Shown piece by piece: positions 52,872 through 60,824 of a DNA stretch of 64,000 bases. The DNA is taken from contig LGFI01000003.1 of NCBI GenBank assembly GCA_001508155.1, positions 58,508 through 122,507 of the forward strand, given 5' to 3'. The position numbers were made by a program, and so were the translations under genes. The DNA comes from Acetothermia bacterium 64_32 (GTDB lineage Bacteria > Bipolaricaulota > Bipolaricaulia > Bipolaricaulales > Bipolaricaulaceae). Positions within the stretch are counted from its first letter, which is position 1. Each line of letters opens with the position of its first letter. Under the pieces are notes generated by a model. The model worked only from the letters and a program-made list of their open reading frames with translations. It made no database searches and was not told where the DNA came from.

Positions 52872-52900
52872 TTGACATCCTGATAGGAGCTCATTATAAT
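52872..52900 (+). promoter_or_regulatory. Promoter of the second rightward sugar operon
   Basis: Consensus TTGACA (52872-52877) and TATAAT (52895-52900), spaced by 17 bases. Confidence 0.9.
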
Positions 52901-52905
52901 AACGG

Positions 52906-52925
52906 TACCGGTATCCATACCGGTA
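52906..52925 (+). promoter_or_regulatory. LacI operator of the second rightward sugar operon
   Basis: TACCGGTAT and its reverse complement ATACCGGTA are separated by CC, giving a 20-bp palindrome with an even spacer, 6 bases before the lacI ATG. An adjacent GTAACGGT extends the symmetry partly. Confidence 0.85.
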
Positions 52926-52931
52926 ACGGTC

Positions 52932-53948
52932 ATGAACCATGTGACGATGCGGGATGTGGCTCGGGAGGCGGGGGTATCGGTGAACACCGTATCCCGGGCC
53001 CTGGCGGGGAAGCCCGATGTGAGCCCCCAGACCCGGGCCAAGGTGCTGGAGGTGGCGGAGCGGCTCGGGTATCGCCCCAACAAACTCGCCCGGGGCCTTC
53101 GATCCAACAAGACCTTCACCCTTGGGGTCATCGTGACCGACATCGCCAACCCTTTCTTCGCCGAGCTGGTGAAGGGCGTGGAGGAAACGGCTCGAAAGAA
53201 CGGTTACAGCATCCTCTTAGAGGACACAAGCGAAGACCCAAAAAAGGAAGAAAAGGCAATACAAGTTATGCTAGCAGAGCGGGTGGATGGGCTCCTCGTG
53301 ACTCCAGTGCAGTCCACTCGGAGGGCGCTTGAGGAAGTGTTGAAAAGCGGTTTCCCTTTTGTCCTCATGGGGCGTTATTTCCCAGATCTGGACGCCCCTT
53401 ACGTCGTTACCGATGACGTGCAAGGAGCGATCATTGCAGTGGAACATCTCATTAACCTTGGGCACCGGAAAATCGCCCATGTGGCTGGCCCTCTGCACAT
53501 CTCCAGCGCCCAGGACCGTCTCTCGGGCTATATAAAAGCGCTCGAAAGGCACGGTATCACCGTCCGGGAGGAGTACATTCTCAAAGAGGCCGTCACTTTG
53601 GAGGATGGATATCGGGCCGGGAAGGAGCTGCTACAACTCCGCCCATTGCCTTCGGCGGTATTCGCATACTCGGACTTCGTCGCCGTTGGGATCATGCAGG
53701 CGATCTTGGAGGAGGGTTTTCGTATCCCCGCCGACATCTCTTTGGTGGGTTACGACGATATCCTATTTTCGGCCTATACCAAGGTTCCACTCACTACTAT
53801 ACGTATTCCGAAACGCACGTTGGGAAGCGAAGCCGTCAGGATGCTCCTGAAAAGCCTCGCTAGAAAAAAATCCCTCTCCGCAAAGGCGAAAAGGCTTGGT
53901 GTGGATCTAGTCGTCCGTGACTCCACAGGAAGGAAGGGGGTGAGATAG
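52932..53948 (+). CDS. LacI family regulator heading the GcvP-like/GH42 operon
   Basis: 338 residues. HVTMRDVAREAGVSVNTVSRALAGKPDVSPQTRAKVLEVAERLGYRPNKLARGLRSNKT forms the helix-turn-helix and hinge. The effector domain has FVLMGRYFPDLDAPYVVTDDVQGAIIAVEHLINLGHRKIAHVAGPLHISSAQDRLSGY. Its close similarity in layout to the regulator at 45251 suggests duplication of the regulator along with sugar modules. The basic C-terminal tail (RKKSLSAKAKRLGVDLVVRD) is slightly extended. It is expected to repress its own operon. Confidence 0.92.
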   Translation: MNHVTMRDVAREAGVSVNTVSRALAGKPDVSPQTRAKVLEVAERLGYRPNKLARGLRSNKTFTLGVIVTDIANPFFAELVKGVEETARKNGYSILLEDTSEDPKKEEKAIQVMLAERVDGLLVTPVQSTRRALEEVLKSGFPFVLMGRYFPDLDAPYVVTDDVQGAIIAVEHLINLGHRKIAHVAGPLHISSAQDRLSGYIKALERHGITVREEYILKEAVTLEDGYRAGKELLQLRPLPSAVFAYSDFVAVGIMQAILEEGFRIPADISLVGYDDILFSAYTKVPLTTIRIPKRTLGSEAVRMLLKSLARKKSLSAKAKRLGVDLVVRDSTGRKGVR

Positions 53949-54088
53949 GGGAGAAGTGAAGTTCTCATGAAAGAATACAATACAAAAAGGTAATGATACT
54001 TAACTAAAAGAGGAGGTGGGAGACGATCATCTCGAGTGCTACACAAGAACGAGTATCTTGCTCTAACCTAAAAGGGGGTGTCTAGTTC

Positions 54089-55324
54089 ATGTTGAGAAAA
54101 GCGTGGGTGTTTGGTGTTGTAGTGGTAGCCATCGGGCTATTCGCTGGAGCGGCGGAGAAGTTAGTTTACAACTCTTACATGAGCGGCGGCATGTGGGAGG
54201 AGAAGGATCGCGCCATCGTCGAGCTCTTCAGCTCCCTTAACCCGGATATCCAGGTGGAACATTCCATCGTTGCCCACGAGGACTTCAAGAATCTCCTCCG
54301 TACGTGGCTGGTTTCCTCAAATCCTCCTGACGTCCTCACCTGGTTTGCCGGGGAACGGCTCCGCTACTTTGTAGAGAAGGGACTGGTAGCTGACATCACT
54401 GACGTGTGGACGGACTACGGCCTCGAGGAGATCTTCTCCCCCGGGGTAAAGGCCGCCTGCAAAGCCGACGGGAAATACTACTTTATACCTCTTTCCGAAG
54501 ACGTTTGGGCTGTTTTCTACCGCAAGGACATCTTCGCTCAGCTCGGCCTTGAACCTCCCACCACGTGGGACGAATTCGTGAAAGTTTGCGAGGTCTTGAA
54601 AAACGCGGGATATGTCCCATTGGCCATTGGGACGAGGTACCTTTGGACCGCCGCGGCATGGTTCGATTATCTTAATCTCCGCATCAACGGGGCCGAATTC
54701 CACCTGAAGCTAATGGCCGGCGAAGTACCCTACGACTCACCACAGGTGAGGAAGGTTTTCGAACATTGGAAACAGGTTCTTCCCTATTTCCTCCCCAACC
54801 ACACCTCGTATTCCGGCGATCAGTCCACCGAGTTCGTCATCCAGGGGAAAGCGGCGATGATCTTGCAAGGAAACTGGATAACCGAAAGCTATCCTGCTGA
54901 TCGTCTGGAAGAAGAGCTCGGGTTCTTCCGCTTTCCCATAATAGACCCCGATGTGCCTTTAGCCGAAGAGGTCCCTATTGACGGCTACATTATGTCTGCT
55001 AACGCTCCTCATCCCGAAGCGGCACAGAAGTTCCTCGCCTTCCTTGCCTCCAAAGAGGCCCAGCAGATCGTTGCCGACTACGATGTGGTCGCGCGCCCCG
55101 ACGTAGAATACCCCGACACCCCAGTGGGACGGTTCACCCGCAGGTTGGTCGATGAGATCGTAACGCCGGCGGAATTCGTTACCCAGTTCTACGATCGCGA
55201 CACCCTCCCACCCATGGCAGACGCCGGAATGAACGCGTTCGTCAAGTTCATGGTATATCCTGACAAACTGGAGGAGGTCATCCGCGAGCTGGAACAGGCC
55301 CGCAAGCGGGTTTTCGGGGGCTAA
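54089..55324 (+). CDS. Extracellular sugar-binding protein (CUT1 family 1)
   Basis: 411 residues. The signal peptide MLRKAWVFGVVVVAIGLFAGAA precedes EKLVYNSYMSGGMWEEKDRAIVELFSSLNPDIQVEHSIVAHEDFKNLLRTWLVSSNPPDVLTWFAGERLRYF, typical of family 1 solute-binding proteins; YRKDIFAQLGLEPPTTWDEFVKVCEVLKNAG and GKAAMILQGNWI follow. The leader before it (53949-54088) is AT-rich with no ORF, and GGGGGTG lies near the ATG. It delivers an oligosaccharide or glycoside to the permeases downstream. Confidence 0.92.
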   Translation: MLRKAWVFGVVVVAIGLFAGAAEKLVYNSYMSGGMWEEKDRAIVELFSSLNPDIQVEHSIVAHEDFKNLLRTWLVSSNPPDVLTWFAGERLRYFVEKGLVADITDVWTDYGLEEIFSPGVKAACKADGKYYFIPLSEDVWAVFYRKDIFAQLGLEPPTTWDEFVKVCEVLKNAGYVPLAIGTRYLWTAAAWFDYLNLRINGAEFHLKLMAGEVPYDSPQVRKVFEHWKQVLPYFLPNHTSYSGDQSTEFVIQGKAAMILQGNWITESYPADRLEEELGFFRFPIIDPDVPLAEEVPIDGYIMSANAPHPEAAQKFLAFLASKEAQQIVADYDVVARPDVEYPDTPVGRFTRRLVDEIVTPAEFVTQFYDRDTLPPMADAGMNAFVKFMVYPDKLEEVIRELEQARKRVFGG

Positions 55325-55331
55325 GTGCACG

Positions 55332-55364
55332 GCCGGGGGTCCCGGTTTAACCGGGGCCCCCGGC
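55332..55364 (+). terminator. Hairpin after the binding-protein gene
   Basis: A long stem (55332-55339 with 55357-55364, continued by CCCGGT with ACCGGG) with a tiny loop lies 7 bases after the binding-protein stop. No T-run follows, so it is more likely an mRNA-stabilising or partial termination element. Confidence 0.65.
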
Positions 55365-55374
55365 GTGGTTCGAG

Positions 55375-56292
55375 ATGAGACGATATCAGCTGCGTAAGGC
55401 GTGGAACCTTGCTCTGTTTTTGGGGCTCCCCCTCCTCCTTTACTCCACATGGGTCCTTTATCCGGTCTTCAAAACTATGTGGCTTGCGTTCACCGAATGG
55501 GACGGTATATCTCCCGTCAAACGTTGGGTGGGCCTAAATAACTTCCGGTTGCTTTTTCAAGACGCCGTATTCTGGAAGGCCCTTACAAATAACCTCGTTT
55601 GGATTGCCGCTTTCGTAACTTTGCCCACGGCACTGGGTTTAGGGATTGCCGTGATTTTAAACGAGAACGTCCGTTTCAGCCGTTTTCTGAAGATCTCATA
55701 TTACCTTCCCATGGTCCTTTCCTTCTCTGTGGTGGGACTAGTTTGGTCGTGGATATACCATCCGGCCTCAGGGCTTCTGAACAGTACCCTCGCGGGGTTC
55801 CTCCGGATCTTAAAATCCATAGGACTCCCTGTGACCCCCGAATCTGCTTTTGAGATAGGATGGTTAAGCAACCCAAAACTGGTCCTTTGGGCGCTGATCG
55901 GGGCCGCGGTTTGGCGCCAGGTGGGCTATGTGATGATCCTTTATTTGTCCGGGCTGAAAACCCTGGATCCGGCCGTCCTCGAGGCCGGGCGGGTCGATGG
56001 GGCCGAAGGGTGGAAGCTCTTCCGCTACGTGACTTTTCCCATGCTCGCCCCCGTTACCACCATCGTGATCGTTTTGAGCATCATCGATGCTCTCAGGGTA
56101 TTCGATATCGTGTACGTTATGACCAGGGGCGGGCCGTTCCACTCCTCGGAGGTCCTCGCGAACTATATGTACATCCAGTCTTTCCGGAACTACATGTGGG
56201 GTTATGGCTCCGCCATCGGGGTGATACTCTTCCTGCTCAGTTTGGGGTTCATTCTGATCTATTTACGTCAAATCGCACGGGAGGAGCAATGA
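55375..56292 (+). CDS. Carbohydrate ABC transporter permease (MalF type)
   Basis: A 305-residue permease with six helices and the coupling-loop motif LDPAVLEAGRVDGAEGWKLFRYVTFPMLAPVTT (EAG-type sequence of CUT1). The early segment WVGLNNFRLLFQDAVFWKALTNNLVWIAAFV is usual. It shares a 4-base overlap with the MalG-type gene. As in the other CUT1 cluster no ATPase is encoded, so a shared one is expected elsewhere in the genome. Confidence 0.9.
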   Translation: MRRYQLRKAWNLALFLGLPLLLYSTWVLYPVFKTMWLAFTEWDGISPVKRWVGLNNFRLLFQDAVFWKALTNNLVWIAAFVTLPTALGLGIAVILNENVRFSRFLKISYYLPMVLSFSVVGLVWSWIYHPASGLLNSTLAGFLRILKSIGLPVTPESAFEIGWLSNPKLVLWALIGAAVWRQVGYVMILYLSGLKTLDPAVLEAGRVDGAEGWKLFRYVTFPMLAPVTTIVIVLSIIDALRVFDIVYVMTRGGPFHSSEVLANYMYIQSFRNYMWGYGSAIGVILFLLSLGFILIYLRQIAREEQ

Positions 56293-57104
56293 AAAGGCGC
56301 GCAGCGATCGCTTTGGTTTGGCTGGGGGCGATACTTTGGCTTACTCCCCTGCTTGGTGCCTTCGCCGTCTCTCTGCGGTCCAATGATGATCTGGTGACCA
56401 GGGGCTTCTGGAGCATCCCGAAGGAGATCACCTTATCGAACTACATCAGGGCTTGGGAGCAAGCAGGAGTGAGCCGTTACCTGAAAAACAGCTTCCTTAT
56501 CACCATTCCCGCCATCGTTGGGATTCTATTCTTTTCCAGCATGGCTGCATACGGGTTCGTGCGTTTTCGGTTGAGGTTTGGGAGAGGCTTGTATTACCTT
56601 TTTATCATCGGGATGCTTCTTCCCTTTCAGATGCTGATGTTGCCGGTGTTCGAACTTGCCAACAGGCTCCACCTGTACGATACCCTTTGGGGGTTGATCT
56701 TGTTTCACGTCTCCTTTGAACTCGGCTTTGGGGTCTTCATTCTCCGAAATTTCATGAAAACCATCCCCGAATCCCTCTTCGATTCTGCCATGGTAGACGG
56801 GGCTTCCGAGTGGGTGATGTACCGGAAGATCTCGCTTCCCCTTACGTTGCCTGCGTTAGCCGCTTTAGCTACTCTCGAATTCACTTGGATCTTCAACGAT
56901 TACTTCTGGGCCTTGGTCCTAGTGCGTAGGGATGCGCTGAAACCGGTAACCACGGGGCTTTCCACCCTCATGGGTAGATATGCAACCGACTGGCCAGTGG
57001 TGGTAAGCGGGGGCATTTTGGCCGCGATTCCCACCCTCCTGGTTTTTCTCTTGTTACAACGGTATTTCATCGGGGGATTGACCTTAGGAGCTACCAAGGG
57101 ATGA
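56289..57104 (+). CDS. Carbohydrate ABC transporter permease (MalG type)
   Basis: 271 residues from the ATG at 56289 (MKRRAAIALVWLGAILWLTPLLGAFAVSLRS). The loop ESLFDSAMVDGASEWVMYRKISLPLTLPAL holds the EAA motif, and LPFQMLMLPVFELANRLHLYDTLWGLILFHVSFELGFGVFILRNF is standard for MalG-like permeases. A longer frame open from 55860 is an artefact of overlap with the MalF gene. It lies 12 bases upstream of the SDR gene, so transport and metabolism are co-transcribed. Confidence 0.9.
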   Translation: MKRRAAIALVWLGAILWLTPLLGAFAVSLRSNDDLVTRGFWSIPKEITLSNYIRAWEQAGVSRYLKNSFLITIPAIVGILFFSSMAAYGFVRFRLRFGRGLYYLFIIGMLLPFQMLMLPVFELANRLHLYDTLWGLILFHVSFELGFGVFILRNFMKTIPESLFDSAMVDGASEWVMYRKISLPLTLPALAALATLEFTWIFNDYFWALVLVRRDALKPVTTGLSTLMGRYATDWPVVVSGGILAAIPTLLVFLLLQRYFIGGLTLGATKG

Positions 57105-57116
57105 AGGAGGAAAAAG

Positions 57117-57872
57117 ATGGGACATGAATTAGAAGGCAAAGTGGCGATCGTAACCGGGGCAGCCTCGGGGATCGGGAAGGGGGTGGCCGAGTTCCTCGCC
57201 CAAAAGGGCGCGAAGGTGGTGGTGTGCGATATAGATCGTGCCAACGGCGAGGCGGTCGCCGCAGCCTTGGGGGAACGGGGCACGTTTATCCCCTGTGACG
57301 TTACTTCGGCCGTACAATGCCAAGAAGTGGCGAAGAAAACTTCAGATTCTTTCGGCAGGATAGACATCCTAGTTAATTGTGCAGGCGTAATCGTGAGGAA
57401 AGACGTGGTGGAAACTTCAGAGGAAGAGTGGGACCGGGTGCTGAACGTGAACCTCAAGGGGACGTTCCTAATGTCCAAGTACGTTATCGCATATATGGCC
57501 CGAAATGGTGGAGGAAACATTGTAAACATCGGCTCAGGATGGGGTCTCAAAGGCGGTCCTAAGGCCGCTGTCTACTGTGCTTCGAAGGCGGGGGTGGTGA
57601 ACCTGACCCGGGCCATGGCCATAGACCACGGCCCGCAAAACATCAGGGTGAACTGCGTCTGCCCCGGCGACATCGAAACCCCCATGCTCATTTCCGAGGC
57701 CAGACAATTGGGAATGGACGTGGAAAAGTTCCTGCGGGAATGCGCCGATCGGCCGCTCGCGCGTTTGGGCACCCCCCTGGATGTGGCCAAAGCCGTTTAC
57801 TTCTTCGTGAGCGATCTTTCCCCGTGGGTAACCGGGGCGGTTTTGGTGGTGGACGGAGGGGGTCTCGCTTAA
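57117..57872 (+). CDS. Short-chain dehydrogenase/reductase
   Basis: 251 residues with the classical SDR marks: VAIVTGAASGIGKGVA (TGxxxGIG), VNCAGV (NAG-type), the catalytic serine and YCASKAGVVNLTRAMAID (Tyr-x3-Lys), and a C-terminal GGGLA. It oxidises an alcohol or reduces a keto group with NAD(P)H; D-arabinitol/gluconate-type sugar dehydrogenases are the nearest kind by feel, but no substrate is fixed. It sits between the permeases and the glycine-decarboxylase-like genes and is followed by a 6-base gap, with AAGGAGGG before the next ATG. Confidence 0.9.
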   Translation: MGHELEGKVAIVTGAASGIGKGVAEFLAQKGAKVVVCDIDRANGEAVAAALGERGTFIPCDVTSAVQCQEVAKKTSDSFGRIDILVNCAGVIVRKDVVETSEEEWDRVLNVNLKGTFLMSKYVIAYMARNGGGNIVNIGSGWGLKGGPKAAVYCASKAGVVNLTRAMAIDHGPQNIRVNCVCPGDIETPMLISEARQLGMDVEKFLRECADRPLARLGTPLDVAKAVYFFVSDLSPWVTGAVLVVDGGGLA

Positions 57873-57878
57873 GGAGGG

Positions 57879-59279
57879 ATGATGGGCGAGAGGAAAAAGG
57901 TGCATCCGTATATCCCAAACTCTGTACCCGAGGTACAGGAGGAGATGCTGAGGGCCATCGGGGTGGAGGATGTCGAGGAGCTTTACGCCCTTGTTCCGGA
58001 GGAACTGAGGTACAGTGGGTCCTTGAACCTCCCGGAACCCTGTCCAGATGAGGTTTCCCTTGACCGCCACATGCAGGAGATCCTGAAGAAAAACACCTCG
58101 ACCCGGGAGGTCCTGAGCTTCCTCGGTGGAGGTTGCTGGGCCCATTACGTGCCGGCGATCTGCGATGTGATAAACCAACGCTCCGAATTCCTCACCGCCT
58201 ATGCCGGGGAACCGTACGAGGACCATGGGCGGTTCCAGGCGCTATTCGAGTACGCCAGCATGATCGCCGAGCTGGTGGAGATGGACGTGGTAAGCGTGCC
58301 CACGTACGACGGTTCTCAGGCCGCTGCCACGGCGCTCCGCATGGCGAGCCGTATCACCGAGCGGGACGTGGTACTTATCCCTCGGAATCTAAACCCTGAC
58401 CGCCGATCTATCATCCGCAATTACTGTCATCCGGACATCCACGTAGTTGAGGTGAAGTTCGATTTGGAAACTGGCGCGTTGGACCTCGGGGATCTAGGGA
58501 AAAAGCTCTCCCGGAAAGTGGCAGCGGTCTACTTCGAAAACCCCTCTTACCTGGGGACCCTCGAGACCCGGGGCGCGGAGATCTCCCGTCTTGCCCATTC
58601 CGTGGGGGCGCTATCTGTGGTGGGTGTGGATCCTATTTCCCTGGGGATCCTCGCCCCACCACCCAGGTACGGGGCGGACGTCGTATGCGGGGAGCTACAG
58701 CCCCTGGGGGTCCACATGTATTTCGGGGGCGGTCGGGGAGGGTTCGTGGCTACGCCGGATGAGGAAAGGTTCGTGGCCGAGTATCCCTTGCGGCTTTTCG
58801 GGATCGCGCCCACGGTGGACGGTGCGTGGGGCTTCGGCGACGTCGCCTGGGAAAGGACCTCCTTCGCACAACGGGAAAACGCTAAGGAATTCGTGGGGAC
58901 AATGGCGGCCCTATGGGGCATTACCGCCGGCGTCTACCTTGCCCTTCTTGGACCGCATGGCATACAGGAATTGGGGGAACTCATTATGTATCGGGCAGCA
59001 TACGCCGCCAAGCGCCTCGGAGAATTGCCAGGGATCCGCTGCCCCAGGTTCGCCGCCCCACACTTCAAGGAATTCGTGGTGGACTTTTCCAAAACGGGGC
59101 ACACGGTGGACGAGATATTCGCAGAACTTAAGGAAAAGAAAATCCTCGGGGGAATAAACCTTTCCAGAAGTTTTCCTGAGTTGGGTGAATCGGCATTGGT
59201 GTGCGTGACCGAGGTCCACACCAAAGAGGACATCGACCGCCTGGTAGGCGCATTGAAGGATGTATTGGGGGGTGCTTGA
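57879..59279 (+). CDS. Divergent glycine dehydrogenase (decarboxylating) subunit 1-like protein
   Basis: 466 residues of the GcvPA fold: IPNSVPEVQEEMLRAIGVEDVEELYALVPEEL at the start, FLGGGCWAHYVPAICDVINQRSEFLTAY, ALFEYASMIAELVEMDVVSVPTYDGSQAAATALRMASRI. The segment after TAY reads AGEPYEDHGRFQ, where canonical GcvPA has TPYQ.E.SQG.LQ, so a diagnostic motif is replaced. In the standard system the two P-protein subunits decarboxylate glycine with PLP and the lipoyl H-protein. No GcvH or GcvT lies nearby, and the gene is in a LacI-controlled sugar operon. A related but different PLP reaction is plausible. Confidence 0.75.
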   Translation: MMGERKKVHPYIPNSVPEVQEEMLRAIGVEDVEELYALVPEELRYSGSLNLPEPCPDEVSLDRHMQEILKKNTSTREVLSFLGGGCWAHYVPAICDVINQRSEFLTAYAGEPYEDHGRFQALFEYASMIAELVEMDVVSVPTYDGSQAAATALRMASRITERDVVLIPRNLNPDRRSIIRNYCHPDIHVVEVKFDLETGALDLGDLGKKLSRKVAAVYFENPSYLGTLETRGAEISRLAHSVGALSVVGVDPISLGILAPPPRYGADVVCGELQPLGVHMYFGGGRGGFVATPDEERFVAEYPLRLFGIAPTVDGAWGFGDVAWERTSFAQRENAKEFVGTMAALWGITAGVYLALLGPHGIQELGELIMYRAAYAAKRLGELPGIRCPRFAAPHFKEFVVDFSKTGHTVDEIFAELKEKKILGGINLSRSFPELGESALVCVTEVHTKEDIDRLVGALKDVLGGA

Positions 59280-60625
59280 TGAAGAGGAAAATGAGGAGAT
59301 TCCACCAAGCCCGTTGGGATGAGCCCATCATCTTTGAGCTCAGCCACCCTGGAGAAAGGGGCCTCCTTGTGCCCGAGGTAGAGGAGGAAATACAGAAAGA
59401 GGTGGGAGACATCGTTTCCCGGATTCCTCAAGCGCTTCTCCGTGAGGAGCCCCCGAACCTTCCGGAAATGGCTCAACCGCGGGTCTACCAACACTACCTC
59501 CGCTTGTCTCAGGAAAATTTAGGGCGTGACTTGAACATTGATGTGGGCCAAGGCACCTGCACGATGAAATACAACCCGCCCATCAATGAAAGGTTCGTTA
59601 CAAACCCCAAAGTCGCTGATCTCCATCCGCTCCAGCCCGAGGACATGGTTCAGGGGGTCCTCGAGGTCATCTACAAACTAGACCTCTTCCTGCGGGAGAT
59701 CTCGGGCATGGACAGGTTCACCTTCCAACCCGGGGGCGGATCTCATGCCATCTACACAATGGCCTGCATGGTACGGGCATATTTTGAGGAGAAAGGCGAG
59801 TTCGAAAGCCGTGATGAGATCATTACCACGCTTTTTTCCCACCCCTCGGATGCCGCGGCTCCGAGGGTGAAAGGGTACAAAGTCGTGATGATTTATCCAG
59901 ATGAGGAAGGGTTTCCCGATATAGAAGCTCTGAAGGAGGCCGTTTCGGAAAGGACAGCAGCGCTCTTCATCACCAACCCCGAGGATACGGGCCTTTTCAA
60001 TCCTCGGATCCGGGAGTTCACCGATATCGTGCATGAGGTCGGGGGGCTCTGTTGCTACGACCAAGCCAACGCGAACGGGATCATCGGAATCACCCGGGCC
60101 AAAGAAGCGGGGTTTGACATGTGCTTTTTTAACTTACATAAGACGTTCGCTTCTCCTCACGGCTGCGGCGGCCCGGGGGCTGGGGCGTTGGGGGTCACCC
60201 GAGAACTCGCCCGTTTCCTGCCGGTACCCCTTGCCTCCTTCGATGAAGAAAATGGGCGCTACTTTTGGGACTGGGAAGTGGAAAAGACCATTGGGAAGGT
60301 AAAGGATTTCTACGGGGTGATCCCCGCTGTGGTCCGGGCCTACGCCTGGATCATGTCGCTGGGAGAAGAAGGTATAAGGGAGGTGGCCAAAGTCGCTGTC
60401 CTCAACAACAACTACCTCATGCGAGCGATCCTCCGGCGAGTGAGGGGAGTGGAGGTCCCGTTCCTACTGGAGAAGCACCGCCTAGAGCAGGTGCGTTATT
60501 CCTGGGAACGACTCGCCAAAGAGACCGGCTTATCCACCACCGATATCCAGCGGCGAGCCATGGGTGGTTCCCGAGCCGATGACGTTGGAGCCCACCGAGT
60601 CGTATTCCAAGGAAGAACTCGATGA
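59279..60625 (+). CDS. Divergent glycine dehydrogenase subunit 2-like protein, C-terminally frameshifted
   Basis: 448 residues as it stands. GcvPB-like features are VGQGTCTMKYNPPINERFVTNPKVADLHPLQP (canonical PLGSCTMKYNP), FTFQPGGGSHAIYTMACMVRAYF and DMCFFNLHKTFASPHGCGGPGAGALGV with the PLP lysine. The frame from the ATG at 59279 (TGATG overlap with the subunit-1 gene) runs normally to DIQRRAMG near 60559 and then enters an unrelated frame ending at 60625. The true C-terminus, starting VVPEPMTLEPTESYSKEELDEYI, lies in another frame at about 60564. Either a roughly 50-60 base deletion has broken it or the sequence has an error. Activity is doubtful unless the truncated protein still folds. Confidence 0.7.
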   Translation: MKRKMRRFHQARWDEPIIFELSHPGERGLLVPEVEEEIQKEVGDIVSRIPQALLREEPPNLPEMAQPRVYQHYLRLSQENLGRDLNIDVGQGTCTMKYNPPINERFVTNPKVADLHPLQPEDMVQGVLEVIYKLDLFLREISGMDRFTFQPGGGSHAIYTMACMVRAYFEEKGEFESRDEIITTLFSHPSDAAAPRVKGYKVVMIYPDEEGFPDIEALKEAVSERTAALFITNPEDTGLFNPRIREFTDIVHEVGGLCCYDQANANGIIGITRAKEAGFDMCFFNLHKTFASPHGCGGPGAGALGVTRELARFLPVPLASFDEENGRYFWDWEVEKTIGKVKDFYGVIPAVVRAYAWIMSLGEEGIREVAKVAVLNNNYLMRAILRRVRGVEVPFLLEKHRLEQVRYSWERLAKETGLSTTDIQRRAMGGSRADDVGAHRVVFQGRTR

Positions 60626-60824
60626 GTACATCGCGATCCTGGAAGAGATCGCGCGCGAGGCGTATGAGGAGTCCGAGACGGTGAGAAACGCCCCCCACCG
60701 GAGCACCATTGGGAAGATCCCGGACCACAGCTACTTCGAGGATCCAAAAAGGTGGACGATTACGTGGCGCGCGTACCGGCGTAAATACCGGGGATACTTC
60801 GAACCTCGAGAAGCAGCGGAGTGA
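60564..60824 (+). pseudogene. Displaced C-terminal part of the glycine dehydrogenase subunit 2-like protein
   Basis: This frame encodes the missing end of the preceding gene: VVPEPMTLEPTESYSKEELDEYIAILEEIAREAYEE, the conserved C-terminal motif of GcvPB, then a less conserved tail ending YFEPREAAE. It has no start of its own at the right place and overlaps the preceding frame by 62 bases. The NAD-kinase-like gene starts at its stop (GTGA overlap). Confidence 0.7.

Noticed and set aside
55860..56288. Long N-terminal extension of the MalG-type permease frame
   Set aside because: It lies out of frame within the MalF-type gene; the ATG at 56289 has the typical permease N-terminus and the usual 4-base overlap.
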